DNA of 51,464 nt from CAYOCE01 sp964402405. GTDB lineage: Bacteria; Pseudomonadota; Alphaproteobacteria; UBA7879. The notes beneath the pieces are model-generated. The model was given only the letters and a program-made list of their open reading frames with translations, was not told where the DNA came from and searched no databases. Below, piece after piece: positions 11,001-18,973 of this stretch (positions within the stretch are counted from its first letter, which is position 1; every line of letters starts with the position of its first letter). The stretch is taken from contig CAYOCE010000002.1 in the NCBI GenBank assembly GCA_964402405.1, positions 1-51,464 on the forward strand. Direction: 5' to 3'. The position numbers were made by a program, and so were the translations under genes.

Positions 11001-12609
11001 CAATACAGCATGGGTAGAGCATATGAATAGATATGCGGCAAATATGAGAAGATTACAGGAGAGAATGGGATTGTCGCTTCAAGAGTGGTTGCAAGAGAAC
11101 CAAGCAGATTCCTCTGATCCCATGACTCTTACTAAAAAATGGATAAAATGTGCATTAGGAATAGCAATGGATGCAGACTTAGGAGAGGGCTTAGAAAACT
11201 TTTTACTGGGTGTGCAGAAAAGGCAATTTGGCATGATACTTGAGGATCTGGAGGCTTTAGTAACAAATATCCAAACTGTCCACAACCGTTATAAAGAGCC
11301 GGTTGATGATAGGTCTCCTCTAGCGAGTGCTCAAGAAAGTACTCCTTTAACAAAGAAGGGGGCAAATGCAGTCATGAGTCCTTATGTAAATGAATATCAT
11401 TACCCAGTTCTTGCACAGGATTTCAGAGAAAGACTTCTTAAGGAAGCAGAAGATCTTTCAGACCTTTTTAATGAGAATGTCAGGCAAAGGCAGGGAGAAA
11501 TCGAAAATATTTTAGAACTTGAAGCTTCCAATGTTTCTTTCTATCAAAATGTGCGAACAGTTCTTCCTTATCTGACCATATACCAACGCGAAACCTTGGG
11601 TATGGCTCGAAGGTGTAAACCTACCATTGTAGTACCAGTGCCTTCTCCAGCACCTTTCATGGGTTTAACATTAACACGGCCTACCCCTCCTGTTAATTCT
11701 GGGATGCCACGTGAAGTTACAGATCTTTTAGGGGGCCCAGATAGCACAAATCTTTTATCTGCCTTATCTGCCGCCCAAGCAACCCCGGGAGGTGAATCGT
11801 CTAGCAGCTCTAGTAACCCTAATTTGCAGCAATATCCTGCAGAAGTGCGTGCTGCTATAGATGCGGCGAAACCACTTTCTGCAGAAGAACTCGCAGCCAT
11901 AGAGAATGTACAGGCTGTTTTAACGCCAACAGCTCATGAAGAAGATGAGGGAGAAGACCCTGAGTATATTTTGGATGAGGAGGGTGGGGACGATGAAAGT
12001 GAGGATGAGGGTGAAGAAACTCGGGGAGATATGAGTAGGCGCCCTTCAGCACCTCAGATACCCCTTCTGAATTTATCCGGCACCTCGGCAGCTGCTGGTC
12101 GCTTAGGTCCCCGCAGAAGCTTGATGGGTGATTTAGAAAGCCCCCGTGATCCTGCAGCTTCCATGTCCCATAGTACGGGAATGGATTCTAGCTTCGGGAT
12201 GGCCGCTAGCGTGATTGTGATGCCAGCAGAGGTGCAAATACCGAAGCCAGTAGATCGATCTTCTCCTCCCACTCAAGAAAATGCATCTACACCAAGAAAA
12301 ATAGATAATTCTCATCATCGACGACGTGGGTCTCTAAATATTCCTAGTGAGCTGATGGTTCTAGGCGGAGATATATCTGGCTCTAACGAAAATGGAGGAG
12401 GACTTCCTACCTCTACCCATAGTTCTCCAGGGAAACCCTCTCCTGGAGGTATCCCTAGCTATCTTAAATCTACTACGAGTTCCGCTGGGAAAAGGGTGAC
12501 AAACCATTCTTCTGATAGGGGTAATTCGAGTGGTCCCAATTCCTCCAGTAATTCTGGTGGCTCTAGCGCAAGGCGTGTGTTAACCTCCATCAACTCACCA
12601 AGGCAATAA
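5008..12609 (+). CDS. Giant exported coiled-coil protein
   Basis: Not recognised as a known named protein. It has 2,533 residues. The N-terminus MMKFLKTSMVVLLSTCLVLN with SIPVYG is a plausible signal peptide cleaved near residue 26. Residues about 90-1440 are almost continuous heptad-type coiled coil rich in E, Q, K, A and L (many EEL, QLQ, AELEK runs). A Ser/Pro/Arg-rich linker follows (about 1450-1500), then a second coiled coil (about 1505-1590). A mostly helical non-repetitive region runs to about 2250. An acidic patch sits near 2311-2338, and a Ser/Gly/Asn-rich disordered tail closes the protein. AAAGGAG just before the two ATGs is a strong ribosome site. The next gene is separated by a strong terminator, so it is probably monocistronic. 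The layout would suit a filamentous surface or secreted host-contact protein, which is inference. Confidence 0.85.
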   Translation: MMKFLKTSMVVLLSTCLVLNSIPVYGMYDSASDEYLDGMFQSFNLSVPVGITMQVRRSALNGASKLQAGAADPSSRFEIAAYTLNFAQDVVARPLERDATLEQQRLQTALDAETAEKRAAAARLLALENEVTRLTGALKASEDKLRDLNTNVIPQLRTDIVRLGNEKQQETDKLPPIIQLLDAATKEKTRLEQIIPQLTAERDDAVTAEKQARLKIGVLKRKNKQLEENARLIVDQTADLDAITKERDDLAVGKSRLETDNTALSAAKQAAEAENTRLQNLEQDLRDQLQEITKKHGDLITERAELRKQHDDEVAKLEADHAVQVAQIAAEKADALRDLQEKHTAEVARLNNTHQEELRKLREAYAQQIRALGDDQAVERTRLETQFKTQTQQLQHQQTQAVADLNATHADALTQKDDVHTQAVHRLQDDHARIMREKEDEYQQQIVAIREELRVVKNTEVQLKLDIAQLEKEKSDLSREMQRLQDEHAQTLFRVAADHKAQLEALEQVTREQVAVVQKELADARAAFEGENKVLADQLSSLQAQHDIKLAEIDSINAQLKKLQQDIGTKTSELETQKASLKTEKSQKEEALAQLEKKKAEFELLKKFAEENIGELRKAKDETNKKVVTLGRIFSSSKEDLESRMKALSDQYSQKALAEQIKHERALDEAHQGYEQRVRDLEDQQKLEIKKLEDAAAASLREFGKLLTQGEHRLRDIEDQRGQQIQVLEARLQQDAQAHARELAAKQAAYDAQSTEALQGYMDGLEKVRQAAHEASEKHTQELASYTRMDYHQAQMAEMRMQLERDKAEALGALATTKDVQIHRVQEQLTQRETENTHLARAVADLKTQNGGLTDNNGQLRARLATEEEEKRKALDQVAALSAELEKARQALTATQTELGLVKEENKRLSADNQRMVDEIADLKNRLETALKETADLVDQMKALKLAHEKSLAEEQEKYARKEQSLIDAQTAYIAELTSQHQQQMLEQKTAFEEQMRGKQDTLQRLQGDLSQQKQTFVETESVFRQQYNTLESTAEKEKVELRSQMAALQEKFDTENQSVQKTMASVKADMSQLKIEYAQKEELLKSQSEAEIKKIQAENAKRLEAQQLAHQLEITRIQEQHERAMSALRSELQAAEQKFAEEKSVLEQKNADLMSETAKLGDQETVLRESIDALKAEYSQDKLRLEQEYKSAMEDALLKQREKFRKEVDQKFAQLEEHHAQMDQRSNDALGALEARIDSLTRQLTTERKTTDALREAQTALHSLRAQTKAEEARRSQQLQERSAELEAAQVKLRKMEREVRDVRETKQKLLELQQKDKELRAMLAQYMGLEESANLKALQAKFRQDQLAGRLKEVALESDRHKGTIETLLRDYGKSIGMVTEQMKALGQKVDKAQSLVPATKREGIQKLPGTLAEFMEFCGTTKANFESLFRAFTSLYEEQRGYARTTSSSRSATPSSARGGPTPPLSARSDASASRRGDTPFEDAQSMSSVGGFSDTGQDAAHQEELVTLRALHDQEMEALRIEHEQEQGKLYRDYQIQLQRLQGDLAFAESERGRLEEEVAELRYKFSELEQQHNALLEENEDFRGVAQFTGRSPVFARGYRGSMPKVGPNIDELKRTLENLRYTERMLEDQLESTPGTAPIGAFLAGFQQSFNEIASSSLTDILFKTRVEVCLDALKGSLTGLYLGLYGAGQFQRMLGAVQERKKLVQEQIDQLLEQEQQQQGSPVSARHRSSNTGGGVTMERIEESKKIVGGSHPALVDYTDALEHAVVGMFKFITEVNALLGRTQARLGEINLVKELTTPRFSSSTLSMRTPTSVRKRVAKAQSLQDELMQAMNGIESEPIIEGNEEEEDGKTLAYNIVSHYDVLAQQLDGRGVTDLLSALRIRIAGTNTAQAMQYQLAIDSLEGKIKQLTADGRTVLEALHSKNPLENSIVAALVVEKAQSIATALVGEIERERDEAYRKTLEEKPEGAPSAAATLDHRVDSAEMLLALNINTAWVEHMNRYAANMRRLQERMGLSLQEWLQENQADSSDPMTLTKKWIKCALGIAMDADLGEGLENFLLGVQKRQFGMILEDLEALVTNIQTVHNRYKEPVDDRSPLASAQESTPLTKKGANAVMSPYVNEYHYPVLAQDFRERLLKEAEDLSDLFNENVRQRQGEIENILELEASNVSFYQNVRTVLPYLTIYQRETLGMARRCKPTIVVPVPSPAPFMGLTLTRPTPPVNSGMPREVTDLLGGPDSTNLLSALSAAQATPGGESSSSSSNPNLQQYPAEVRAAIDAAKPLSAEELAAIENVQAVLTPTAHEEDEGEDPEYILDEEGGDDESEDEGEETRGDMSRRPSAPQIPLLNLSGTSAAAGRLGPRRSLMGDLESPRDPAASMSHSTGMDSSFGMAASVIVMPAEVQIPKPVDRSSPPTQENASTPRKIDNSHHRRRGSLNIPSELMVLGGDISGSNENGGGLPTSTHSSPGKPSPGGIPSYLKSTTSSAGKRVTNHSSDRGNSSGPNSSSNSGGSSARRVLTSINSPRQ

Positions 12610-12622
12610 CTAAAGCGCTTAA

Positions 12623-12660
12623 GACCCCCCTCTTAAAAATATTTTTAAGGGGGGTTTTTT
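12623..12660 (+). terminator. Rho-independent terminator of the giant coiled-coil gene
   Basis: An inverted repeat (ACCCCCC and CTTAAAAAT against ATTTTTAAG and GGGGG) begins about 14 nt after the stop codon and runs directly into TTTTTT. Confidence 0.9.
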
Positions 12661-12718
12661 GTTGGGTATTTTCCTCCCCCATCTTGTGTGGTAAGGTGGC
12701 AATCTGACCCTAAACAAC

Positions 12719-13270
12719 ATGGACCTATCGATGAATATAGCTAACCTTATTACCCTATTGCGATTAATGGCGGTGCCTTTTTTGATTTTCTTTATGGTGC
12801 AGAATTTCTATGCTGCAGCATTTTGGATTTTTGTAGGGGCAAGTCTTTCAGATGCCTTGGATGGATATTTAGCCCGCCGGTTTCAGATGGAAACAACCTT
12901 AGGAAAATATCTGGATCCCTTAGCGGACAAAGCTTTGGTGATGAGTGCCTATATCATATTAGGGATTCAAAACGCGCTACCCTTGGCGCTGGTGATCATC
13001 GTCATTGCCCGGGATGTGTTGATTATGATGGGGGTATTGTATTTAAAAGTATCTAAAAAAACGTTTCAGATGCAGCCCTGTTATATTAGTAAGCTTAACA
13101 CGATTTTGCAAATGGCGCTGGTTGTCTTAGCGTTGGAAAGCCTTGCGCTCCCGGCACCTATACCTGAGATACCCCTCCATTTCATCATTGTAGGTGTGTT
13201 TATGACAACCCTATTATCAGCTCTCTCGTATTCTGTGGATTTATATCGAGCAACCAAGAAAAATGGATAA
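12719..13270 (+). CDS. CDP-alcohol phosphatidyltransferase (PgsA-like)
   Basis: An integral membrane enzyme of 183 residues that joins a CDP-diacylglycerol to an alcohol, most likely making phosphatidylglycerol phosphate or cardiolipin. The family motif D-x2-DG-x2-AR-x8-G-x3-D-x3-D is complete: SDALDGYLAR at residues 44-53 and GKYLDPLAD at 62-70. Several hydrophobic segments flank it. No clear ribosome site precedes the ATG; the ATG 12 nt later (residue 5) is an alternative. Its 3' end overlaps hdaA by 8 nt, implying co-translation. The substrate alcohol cannot be fixed from sequence alone. Confidence 0.9.
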   Translation: MDLSMNIANLITLLRLMAVPFLIFFMVQNFYAAAFWIFVGASLSDALDGYLARRFQMETTLGKYLDPLADKALVMSAYIILGIQNALPLALVIIVIARDVLIMMGVLYLKVSKKTFQMQPCYISKLNTILQMALVVLALESLALPAPIPEIPLHFIIVGVFMTTLLSALSYSVDLYRATKKNG

Positions 13271-13949
13271 AAAACAACTGACCTTTGGATTCCCCCACAC
13301 CCCCAGTTACGGACCCCAGGATTTTGCCCTGTTTTCCAGCAATCAAGATGCGTACCGATGGATTGAATCTTTTCCCAACTGGAATGTTCCAGGTCTTGTT
13401 TTGGTGGGACCCACAGGATCAGGAAAAACTCACTTAACCCATGTACTACAGGAAAAATCTGGGGGACAGATTATCCAGTTTGCTGACCTAAGTGAATCCC
13501 TATTGGAAACCCTAGAATCATTGCCCAAGGTCATTATTATCGAAAATTGCAATACGTGGGATCGCACGCGGGAAGTGATCCTCTTTCATCTGTATAATCA
13601 CCTAATCAAGCATCAGGGTCTTTTGGTTTTAACCTCTGTGCATCCTGTTAATCACTGGTCTTTGAAGCTCCCCGATTTTCAATCTCGCGTTAAAACCTTG
13701 GCTGAGGTAACGATCGGGGAACCTGAAGATGAATTATTGTTAGCTATCCTTATCAAGCGATTTGCTGATCATCAAATCAAAGTAGATTTCAAAATTGCCG
13801 AATTTTTGATCAAGCGCCTTCCTAGGACCTATGGAGAATTTCACCAGGTGATTGATCTGATATTAGAAAAAAACCTGGAGCAAAAAAAGGGGATCACGAT
13901 CCCCTTTTTAAAAAATGTTTTGCCGGGGTTAAAGGAGGAGTCCCTATGA
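13263..13949 (+). CDS. hdaA: HdaA, DnaA-related replication regulator
   Basis: A short AAA+ protein of 228 residues related to DnaA domain III. In alphaproteobacteria HdaA works with the sliding clamp to stimulate DnaA-ATP hydrolysis and prevent over-initiation. The extreme N-terminus carries QLTFGFP, a beta-clamp-binding motif of the expected kind. The Walker A is GPTGSGKTH at residues 49-57. The Walker B region reads VIIIENC, without the usual paired acidic residues. It overlaps the phosphatidyltransferase gene by 8 nt and exonuclease III by the four bases ATGA, forming a tight three-gene operon. Confidence 0.9.
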   Translation: MDKKQLTFGFPHTPSYGPQDFALFSSNQDAYRWIESFPNWNVPGLVLVGPTGSGKTHLTHVLQEKSGGQIIQFADLSESLLETLESLPKVIIIENCNTWDRTREVILFHLYNHLIKHQGLLVLTSVHPVNHWSLKLPDFQSRVKTLAEVTIGEPEDELLLAILIKRFADHQIKVDFKIAEFLIKRLPRTYGEFHQVIDLILEKNLEQKKGITIPFLKNVLPGLKEESL

Positions 13950-14716
13950 AGATTGCTACCTGGAACGTGAATTCAATTAGAACAAGACTGGAGCATGTGG
14001 AAATGTGGATCAAGTCTCACAATCCTGATGTACTGCTGCTGCAGGAGATCAAGGCGATGGAGGCAACATTTCCTTTTGAGGCCTTAGAGGACCTGGGATA
14101 CAACATCAAAATCCATGGGCAAAAATCCTATAATGGCGTGGCGATTTTATCCAAACGACTCTTGGAGGATGTGACTTTAGGGTTTCCCGGAAATGAGGAT
14201 GATCCGGGGGCAAGGTATATTGAGGCCGTGACGGGAAACGTCCGCGTAGTCTCTGTCTATGTACCCAATGGCCAGGATGTGACCTCCGACAAATATCCGT
14301 ATAAGTTAACGTTTTTAAATCGTCTGCGGGATCATTTGAAAACCCTGCTAACCTATCAAGAAATGTTGGTCGTTGGCGGGGATTACAACATCGCCCCCAT
14401 GGATATGGATATTTATGACACGGCGCCCTATCGGGATCATATATTTATCACACCCCCAGAACGTTCAGCATTTCGCGAGATTTTAAATTTGGGCATGGTG
14501 GATGCCTACCGTGTCTTACATCCAGACTTACCTGGATACACCTGGTGGGATTATCGCCAGGGATCCTTTCCAAAGAATGAGGGCTTAAGAATTGATCATT
14601 TGTTGCTTTCTTCCCAAGCAGCGGATGCCCTTACAGAATGTGATGTAGATGTTACGCCCCGAGGCTATGAACGTCCCTCCGATCATGCGCCTTTGTGGTG
14701 TAGGGTAAACGGATAG
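13946..14716 (+). CDS. xthA: Exodeoxyribonuclease III
   Basis: AP endonuclease / 3'-5' exonuclease of base excision repair, 256 residues, normal length. Family motifs are in order: WNVNSIR at the N-terminus, LLQEIKA with the metal-binding Glu near residue 34, VYVPNG, GGDYNIAP with the catalytic Asp and Asn, and a terminal SDHAPLW containing the catalytic His. It shares ATGA with hdaA, and GGAGGAG within the hdaA end supplies the ribosome site. It converges with the following methyltransferase gene with only four bases between the stop codons. Confidence 0.95.
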   Translation: MKIATWNVNSIRTRLEHVEMWIKSHNPDVLLLQEIKAMEATFPFEALEDLGYNIKIHGQKSYNGVAILSKRLLEDVTLGFPGNEDDPGARYIEAVTGNVRVVSVYVPNGQDVTSDKYPYKLTFLNRLRDHLKTLLTYQEMLVVGGDYNIAPMDMDIYDTAPYRDHIFITPPERSAFREILNLGMVDAYRVLHPDLPGYTWWDYRQGSFPKNEGLRIDHLLLSSQAADALTECDVDVTPRGYERPSDHAPLWCRVNG

Positions 14717-14720
14717 GTTG

Positions 14721-15464
14721 CTATAGAATTAAGGGCTTGCCTTCTTTTAAAACCGCTATTGCTTGGGCGGTATAATTTCCGTGATCATCATGTAAGATTA
14801 ACCCTGGCCCCATTTTGGTGGGGGAGGAAACACCCTTACGCACACAGATCAACATCCTTTTTGCGGGGTCGTTAGGTTTTGGCCATAGGGGATACAGGGT
14901 CAATCCGCCGACCTTCTTTTGCATAAGCAGTCCAATTAATTGTTCCACATGCTCGGTTGGGTAAATGAACACCATATGGCCTCGAGGCTTTGTCATCTTG
15001 AAACAAAAATCAACCCAAGTACTTAGGTCGCCCTGAATTTGGGCACGACTGGTAGAGCGTTGTTCACCTGCGGCCACATCATGATTTTCCAAATTATAAT
15101 AGGGGGGATTGGCTGCCACCCAATCAAAAGAGTTTGCCGTAATATTTACCGGAAGTTTCTTTCGGATATCATGATGAATAAACTTAACCTGATCATCGAG
15201 TCCATTTTCCATAGCATTTTGATTGGCAAGAGTCACCAGATCTTGCTGAAACTCAAGGCCAATAACATGAGCCCCAGAAACACGTCTTGCAACACACAAT
15301 CCTACAGTTCCCACGCCACATCCCACATCCAACACACGATCCCCTGGCTTTGCATTGATCGCAGCACTCAGCAGCACCGTATCGCTTCCTGCCCGGTACC
15401 CAACCTTAGGTTGATGGATTTTAAGGGCGCCGCCTAAAAATAAATCTTGTGTCAATTCTTGCAT
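14721..15464 (-). CDS. tRNA1(Val) (adenine-N6)-methyltransferase-like protein
   Basis: SAM-dependent methyltransferase of 247 residues resembling TrmN6/YfiC, which methylates A37 of tRNA-Val. The SAM-binding loop DVGCGVGTVGL (residues 46-56) and the N6-adenine catalytic motif NPPYY (119-123) are present. The N-terminal QDLFLGGALKIHQPKVGYR is typical of this subgroup. It is divergent from the polyprenyl synthase gene, 48 nt apart, an arrangement I recall from other alphaproteobacteria. Other N6-adenine or glutamine methyltransferases share NPPY, so the tRNA substrate is inferred. Confidence 0.85.
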   Translation of the reverse strand: MQELTQDLFLGGALKIHQPKVGYRAGSDTVLLSAAINAKPGDRVLDVGCGVGTVGLCVARRVSGAHVIGLEFQQDLVTLANQNAMENGLDDQVKFIHHDIRKKLPVNITANSFDWVAANPPYYNLENHDVAAGEQRSTSRAQIQGDLSTWVDFCFKMTKPRGHMVFIYPTEHVEQLIGLLMQKKVGGLTLYPLWPKPNDPAKRMLICVRKGVSSPTKMGPGLILHDDHGNYTAQAIAVLKEGKPLIL

Positions 15465-15512
15465 AAAGTATCAATACCCCTTAGGGTATAAAGCATCAAG
15501 GAATTTTTAATT

Positions 15513-16526
15513 ATGTCTGCAACAGCTGTCCTAAAACCCTCATTTGATTCGCCTTTTGCTCAGGCCCAATCCCTATTGGCTGCAGAACTTAGAGCTGTTG
15601 ATTCATTGATTATTGAAAAATTAAATGGTCAAAGTATCCTGATTCCAAAAGTGAGTAGCCATATTATTAGCGCGGGCGGCAAGCGCCTACGGCCTATGTT
15701 GACATTATTATCAGCCAAATTATGCGGATACCAAAATGGGCAGAGACACATCGAACTTGCTACCTGTATTGAGTTCATTCACACAGCAACGTTGCTCCAT
15801 GACGATGTGATTGACGATAGTGATCAACGACGCGGAAAACCAACTGCTCATATGATTTGGGGAAACAATGCCAGCATTTTGGTAGGGGATTTTCTATTCA
15901 GCAAAGCTTTCGAGTTGATGGTGGAGGATGGATCTTTGGAGGTCCTAAAAACCCTTTCTCAAGCCGCCACCAAAATTGCTCAGGGGGAAATACTACAGCT
16001 AGAACTGAATGCCAACCTTAAGGCCACGACCGATGATTATATAACGGTGATTGCCTCTAAAACAGCAGCCCTATTTGAGGCGGCCATCAGCATTGGGGGC
16101 ATTATGACAGATCGGTCTGATGCGGAAATCCACGCACTTCGTCAGTATGGATATTACCTGGGATTGATTTTTCAGTTGGTGGATGATTTATTGGATTATA
16201 CCTCCACGGAAAAGCAGCTGGGAAAACCTGTGGGCGGTGATTTTCACGAGGGGAAATTAACCCTGCCGGTGATTTTGGCCCTTTCTAAAGCAACCCTACC
16301 CGAGTATGCTTTTTGGCAGAAGACCCTGGCGAATCAGGATCAGCAACCTGGGGACTTTGAAGGAGCCGTTGAAATTTTAAAGGCACATCATATTCAAAAA
16401 GATATGGATGCTTATACGGACCAATGGGCCCGCGCGGCCCAAGAATCTTTGGCTATATTTCCAGAGAGTTTTGAAAAGTCTTTGTTAATAGAAATGGTTA
16501 ATTTTTCAAGGGGTAGGGTTTTTTAA
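15513..16526 (+). CDS. ispB: Polyprenyl (octaprenyl-type) diphosphate synthase
   Basis: Condenses isopentenyl diphosphate units into the long side chain of ubiquinone. It has 337 residues and both aspartate-rich motifs: DDVID at residues 97-101 (first, in LLHDDVIDDSD) and DDLLD at 224-228 (second). GGKRLRP near residue 56 contributes the diphosphate-binding Arg/Lys. Chain length (C40-C50) cannot be read reliably. AAGGA lies about 10 nt before the ATG. The HAD gene follows 12 nt downstream and is probably co-transcribed. Confidence 0.93.
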   Translation: MSATAVLKPSFDSPFAQAQSLLAAELRAVDSLIIEKLNGQSILIPKVSSHIISAGGKRLRPMLTLLSAKLCGYQNGQRHIELATCIEFIHTATLLHDDVIDDSDQRRGKPTAHMIWGNNASILVGDFLFSKAFELMVEDGSLEVLKTLSQAATKIAQGEILQLELNANLKATTDDYITVIASKTAALFEAAISIGGIMTDRSDAEIHALRQYGYYLGLIFQLVDDLLDYTSTEKQLGKPVGGDFHEGKLTLPVILALSKATLPEYAFWQKTLANQDQQPGDFEGAVEILKAHHIQKDMDAYTDQWARAAQESLAIFPESFEKSLLIEMVNFSRGRVF

Positions 16527-16538
16527 AGGAGGCTAAAC

Positions 16539-17408
16539 ATGCAGACAAAAATGATTAAGGGAATCGAAGAAATCGCTAATCACTATGACGCCTTTATCTT
16601 AGATTTGGTGGGGGTGATTCATAATGGAAAAAACTTGTTTCCCCAGGTACTAAAGTGCCTAGACTCTTTAGAAAGTCAGGAGAAGCATGTTTACTTTTTA
16701 TCCAACATGCCAAGGCCCGGAACAACCACCATTGAAATGGTTGGAAAGATGGGGTTGGAAATCGAAACGGATAAAATCCTAACCTCGGGGGATGCCGTTC
16801 GACATCAATTGGTTCATCGAGAGGATGAGATCTTTAAAAACCTGGGACACAAATTTTACCAACTGGGTGCCGAAAAAAATAAGGATATTCTGAAGGGACT
16901 GGACGTTCATGTGGTGCCAACTATGGAAGAAGCGGATTTTATTTTGCTGACCTATTTTGCTGACCCTGAAGAAGGGGATGATATCTGTGATGTGGAGTTG
17001 AAAAAAGGGATTGAATTAGGACTGCCTATGGTGTGCACCAATCCAGATGTATTTGCCATGCATGGGGGGCATACGCGCAGAACAGCGGGCTTTTTCGCCA
17101 AACGTTATGAGGATATGGGAGGCACGGTTCATTATTATGGCAAGCCCCATTCGCCTATTTACGCCATGATCTTTCAAGATCTAGCCAAGGCAGGCATTAC
17201 AGACCTTCATCGTATGGTGATGGTGGGGGATACGCTGGAAATGGATATTCTCGGGGCCTATAATGCCGGGATTGATTCAGTTCTGACCCTATCAGGAAAT
17301 ACAGGTCATGAATTGCAAGGTAAAGCAGATCTGCCATCCTTAGAAAAATTTTGCCAAGAAAAAGGACTCCCCATGCCCACGTGGGTGGTAGATGAGTTTA
17401 GGTATTGA
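16539..17408 (+). CDS. HAD-superfamily class IIA hydrolase (TIGR01459-like)
   Basis: A predicted cytoplasmic phosphatase of 289 residues in the NagD/IIA branch of the haloacid dehalogenase superfamily. Motif I is LDLVGVIHNG; the first Asp is the nucleophile and the second Asp position of the usual DxD is Val, as I recall for this alphaproteobacterial subgroup. Motif II is FLSNMPRPG, with Ser instead of a Thr-Asn pattern. The C-terminal motif MVGDTLEMDILGAYNAG supplies the metal-binding Asp residues. AAAGGAGG precedes the ATG by a short distance. The substrate is unknown. A strong terminator follows. Confidence 0.85.
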   Translation: MQTKMIKGIEEIANHYDAFILDLVGVIHNGKNLFPQVLKCLDSLESQEKHVYFLSNMPRPGTTTIEMVGKMGLEIETDKILTSGDAVRHQLVHREDEIFKNLGHKFYQLGAEKNKDILKGLDVHVVPTMEEADFILLTYFADPEEGDDICDVELKKGIELGLPMVCTNPDVFAMHGGHTRRTAGFFAKRYEDMGGTVHYYGKPHSPIYAMIFQDLAKAGITDLHRMVMVGDTLEMDILGAYNAGIDSVLTLSGNTGHELQGKADLPSLEKFCQEKGLPMPTWVVDEFRY

Positions 17409-17431
17409 TTTTTAAAGGCATTTACAAGCTA

Positions 17432-17474
17432 CCCTGAAAATTACAACCCTGACTTGTAATTTTCAGGGTTTTTT
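17432..17474 (+). terminator. Rho-independent terminator after the ispB-HAD operon
   Basis: Long stem: CCCTGAAAATTACAA pairs with TTGTAATTTTCAGGG across a 7-nt loop and ends in a T-run, 23 nt after the stop codon. Confidence 0.92.
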
Positions 17475-17510
17475 GATAACTCTTCATTCTGACCATTTTA
17501 TATCCTTCCT

Positions 17511-17607
17511 AACCACCCCGTTGAAAAACGGGGTCCAAGAGAGAGAATAGTATTCAAGGTCTTGCCCGCGTTAGCGCACCTGGACCCCGGCTTCCGCCGG
17601 GGTGGTT
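17511..17607. repeat. REPIN-like paired hairpin, copy c
   Basis: Left arm CCCCGTT-GAAA-AACGGGG; right arm CCCCGGC-TTCC-GCCGGGG, with a GGAA loop on the other strand. The spacer contains TTGCCCGCGTTAGCGCACC, which is present in reverse orientation in the copy at 32281. Confidence 0.88.
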
Positions 17608-17630
17608 GTAATGGAGTAATTTAAAAAGAC

Positions 17631-17966
17631 ATGATAAAAGACCTCATTCACAAACTAGAGCTATCCTTGCTAGAGCCAACACTAAGGCATTCTGCAGAGC
17701 ATCTAAATAGGATGCTGGCTGATGAATTTATAGAATTTGGAAGTTCAGGGAGGATTTATACCAAGAAGGATATGTTGGAACATTTGCCTCTTGAGGCTTC
17801 GAAAATATTTATTGTTGAGGATTTTAAAATATTAGAATTATCTGATAAGGTGATTCTCGCCACTTATAAAGCCACTATTGATGACCAGTGTTCTATAAGA
17901 TCCTCGATTTGGAAGCTTTATGGGGACGTATGGCAGATGGTTTTTCACCAAGGAACAAAATATTAG
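17631..17966 (+). CDS. NTF2-like / DUF4440 domain protein
   Basis: A small protein of 111 residues with the pattern of the SnoaL/NTF2-like DUF4440 group: an N-terminal helix ending in LADEFIEFGSSGRIYTKKDMLEHL, then strands ending in SSIWKLYGDVWQMVFHQGTKY. Members bind small ligands or act as minor enzymes, and no specific activity can be assigned. No clear ribosome site is seen before the ATG, although GGAG lies 16 nt upstream. It ends 10 nt before trxB, which probably lies in the same transcript. Confidence 0.7.
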   Translation: MIKDLIHKLELSLLEPTLRHSAEHLNRMLADEFIEFGSSGRIYTKKDMLEHLPLEASKIFIVEDFKILELSDKVILATYKATIDDQCSIRSSIWKLYGDVWQMVFHQGTKY

Positions 17967-17976
17967 GAGAATACAA

Positions 17977-18915
17977 ATGACCAATCACACAAAAGTTTTC
18001 ATCATCGGCGCGGGGCCGGCGGGATATACGGCTGCGATTTATGCGGCGCGCGCTGGACTTAGCCCTATGCAGGCCTTGGGCATGAGCCCAGGGGGGCAAT
18101 TGATGGTCACGACTGATGTGGAAAACTATCCCGGATTTGCGGATCCTATCCAAGGCCCGTGGTTGATGGATCAAATGCAGAAACAGGCGGAAAACATGGG
18201 GGTTCAGTTTGTCCATGATATTGTAACGGACTTGGATTTATCCAAGCGTCCTTTTGTGATGAAAACCGATGGGGGCGAAACCTATACATCTGATGTAGTG
18301 ATCATCTCCACAGGGGCTGAGGCCAAATGGTTGGGGATTGAGAGCGAAAAGAAATTCATGGGATACGGCGTATCGGCCTGTGCCACTTGTGATGGATTTT
18401 TCTTCAGGAATCAACGGGTTATTGTTGTGGGGGGCGGAAATGCAGCGGTAGAGGAAGCCCTCTATATGACCAATCACGCCTCCCACGTGACGTTAGTCCA
18501 TCGGCGCGACACCTTACGTTCAGAAAAGATTTTGCAGGATCGTTTGTTCGCCCATCCCAAGATTGATGTGATTTGGAACCATGAAATTGACGAGATTTTA
18601 GGAGAAGAGAATCCCAAAAAGGTGACAAGTGTCCGACTAAAAAACACCAAGGATGGCACGGTTATGACCAAGGAAATCGACGGCATCTTTGTAGCGATCG
18701 GTCATACGCCCAAAACAGATTTGGTAAAAGGTCAATTGGATCTGGATGAAACCGGGTATTTAATAACAATCCCTGGTACCACGAAAACCAAGATCCCCGG
18801 TGTTTTTGCGGCAGGGGATGTACAAGATAAAGTATACCGCCAAGCGGTAACGGCTGCAGGACAAGGCTGCATGGCAGCACTCGAAGCGTTGCACTATTTG
18901 CAGGGGATGTCTTGA
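17977..18915 (+). CDS. trxB: Thioredoxin reductase
   Basis: NADPH-dependent flavoenzyme of 312 residues that reduces thioredoxin in the cytoplasm. The FAD-binding GAGPAG is at residues 11-16, the redox-active CATC at 135-138, an NADPH-binding GGGNAAVEEA follows, and a C-terminal GVFAAGDVQD contacts FAD. I chose the ATG at 17977 because TAGGAGA lies 6 nt before it and the protein then begins immediately before the Rossmann strand. A frame open from 17920 only adds residues that overlap the upstream gene. Confidence 0.95.
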   Translation: MTNHTKVFIIGAGPAGYTAAIYAARAGLSPMQALGMSPGGQLMVTTDVENYPGFADPIQGPWLMDQMQKQAENMGVQFVHDIVTDLDLSKRPFVMKTDGGETYTSDVVIISTGAEAKWLGIESEKKFMGYGVSACATCDGFFFRNQRVIVVGGGNAAVEEALYMTNHASHVTLVHRRDTLRSEKILQDRLFAHPKIDVIWNHEIDEILGEENPKKVTSVRLKNTKDGTVMTKEIDGIFVAIGHTPKTDLVKGQLDLDETGYLITIPGTTKTKIPGVFAAGDVQDKVYRQAVTAAGQGCMAALEALHYLQGMS

Positions 18916-18973
18916 CGATACAAAAAATTCGGCTAATATGGAATTAGATTCCATTTTTGCCGAAGGACAGAAA

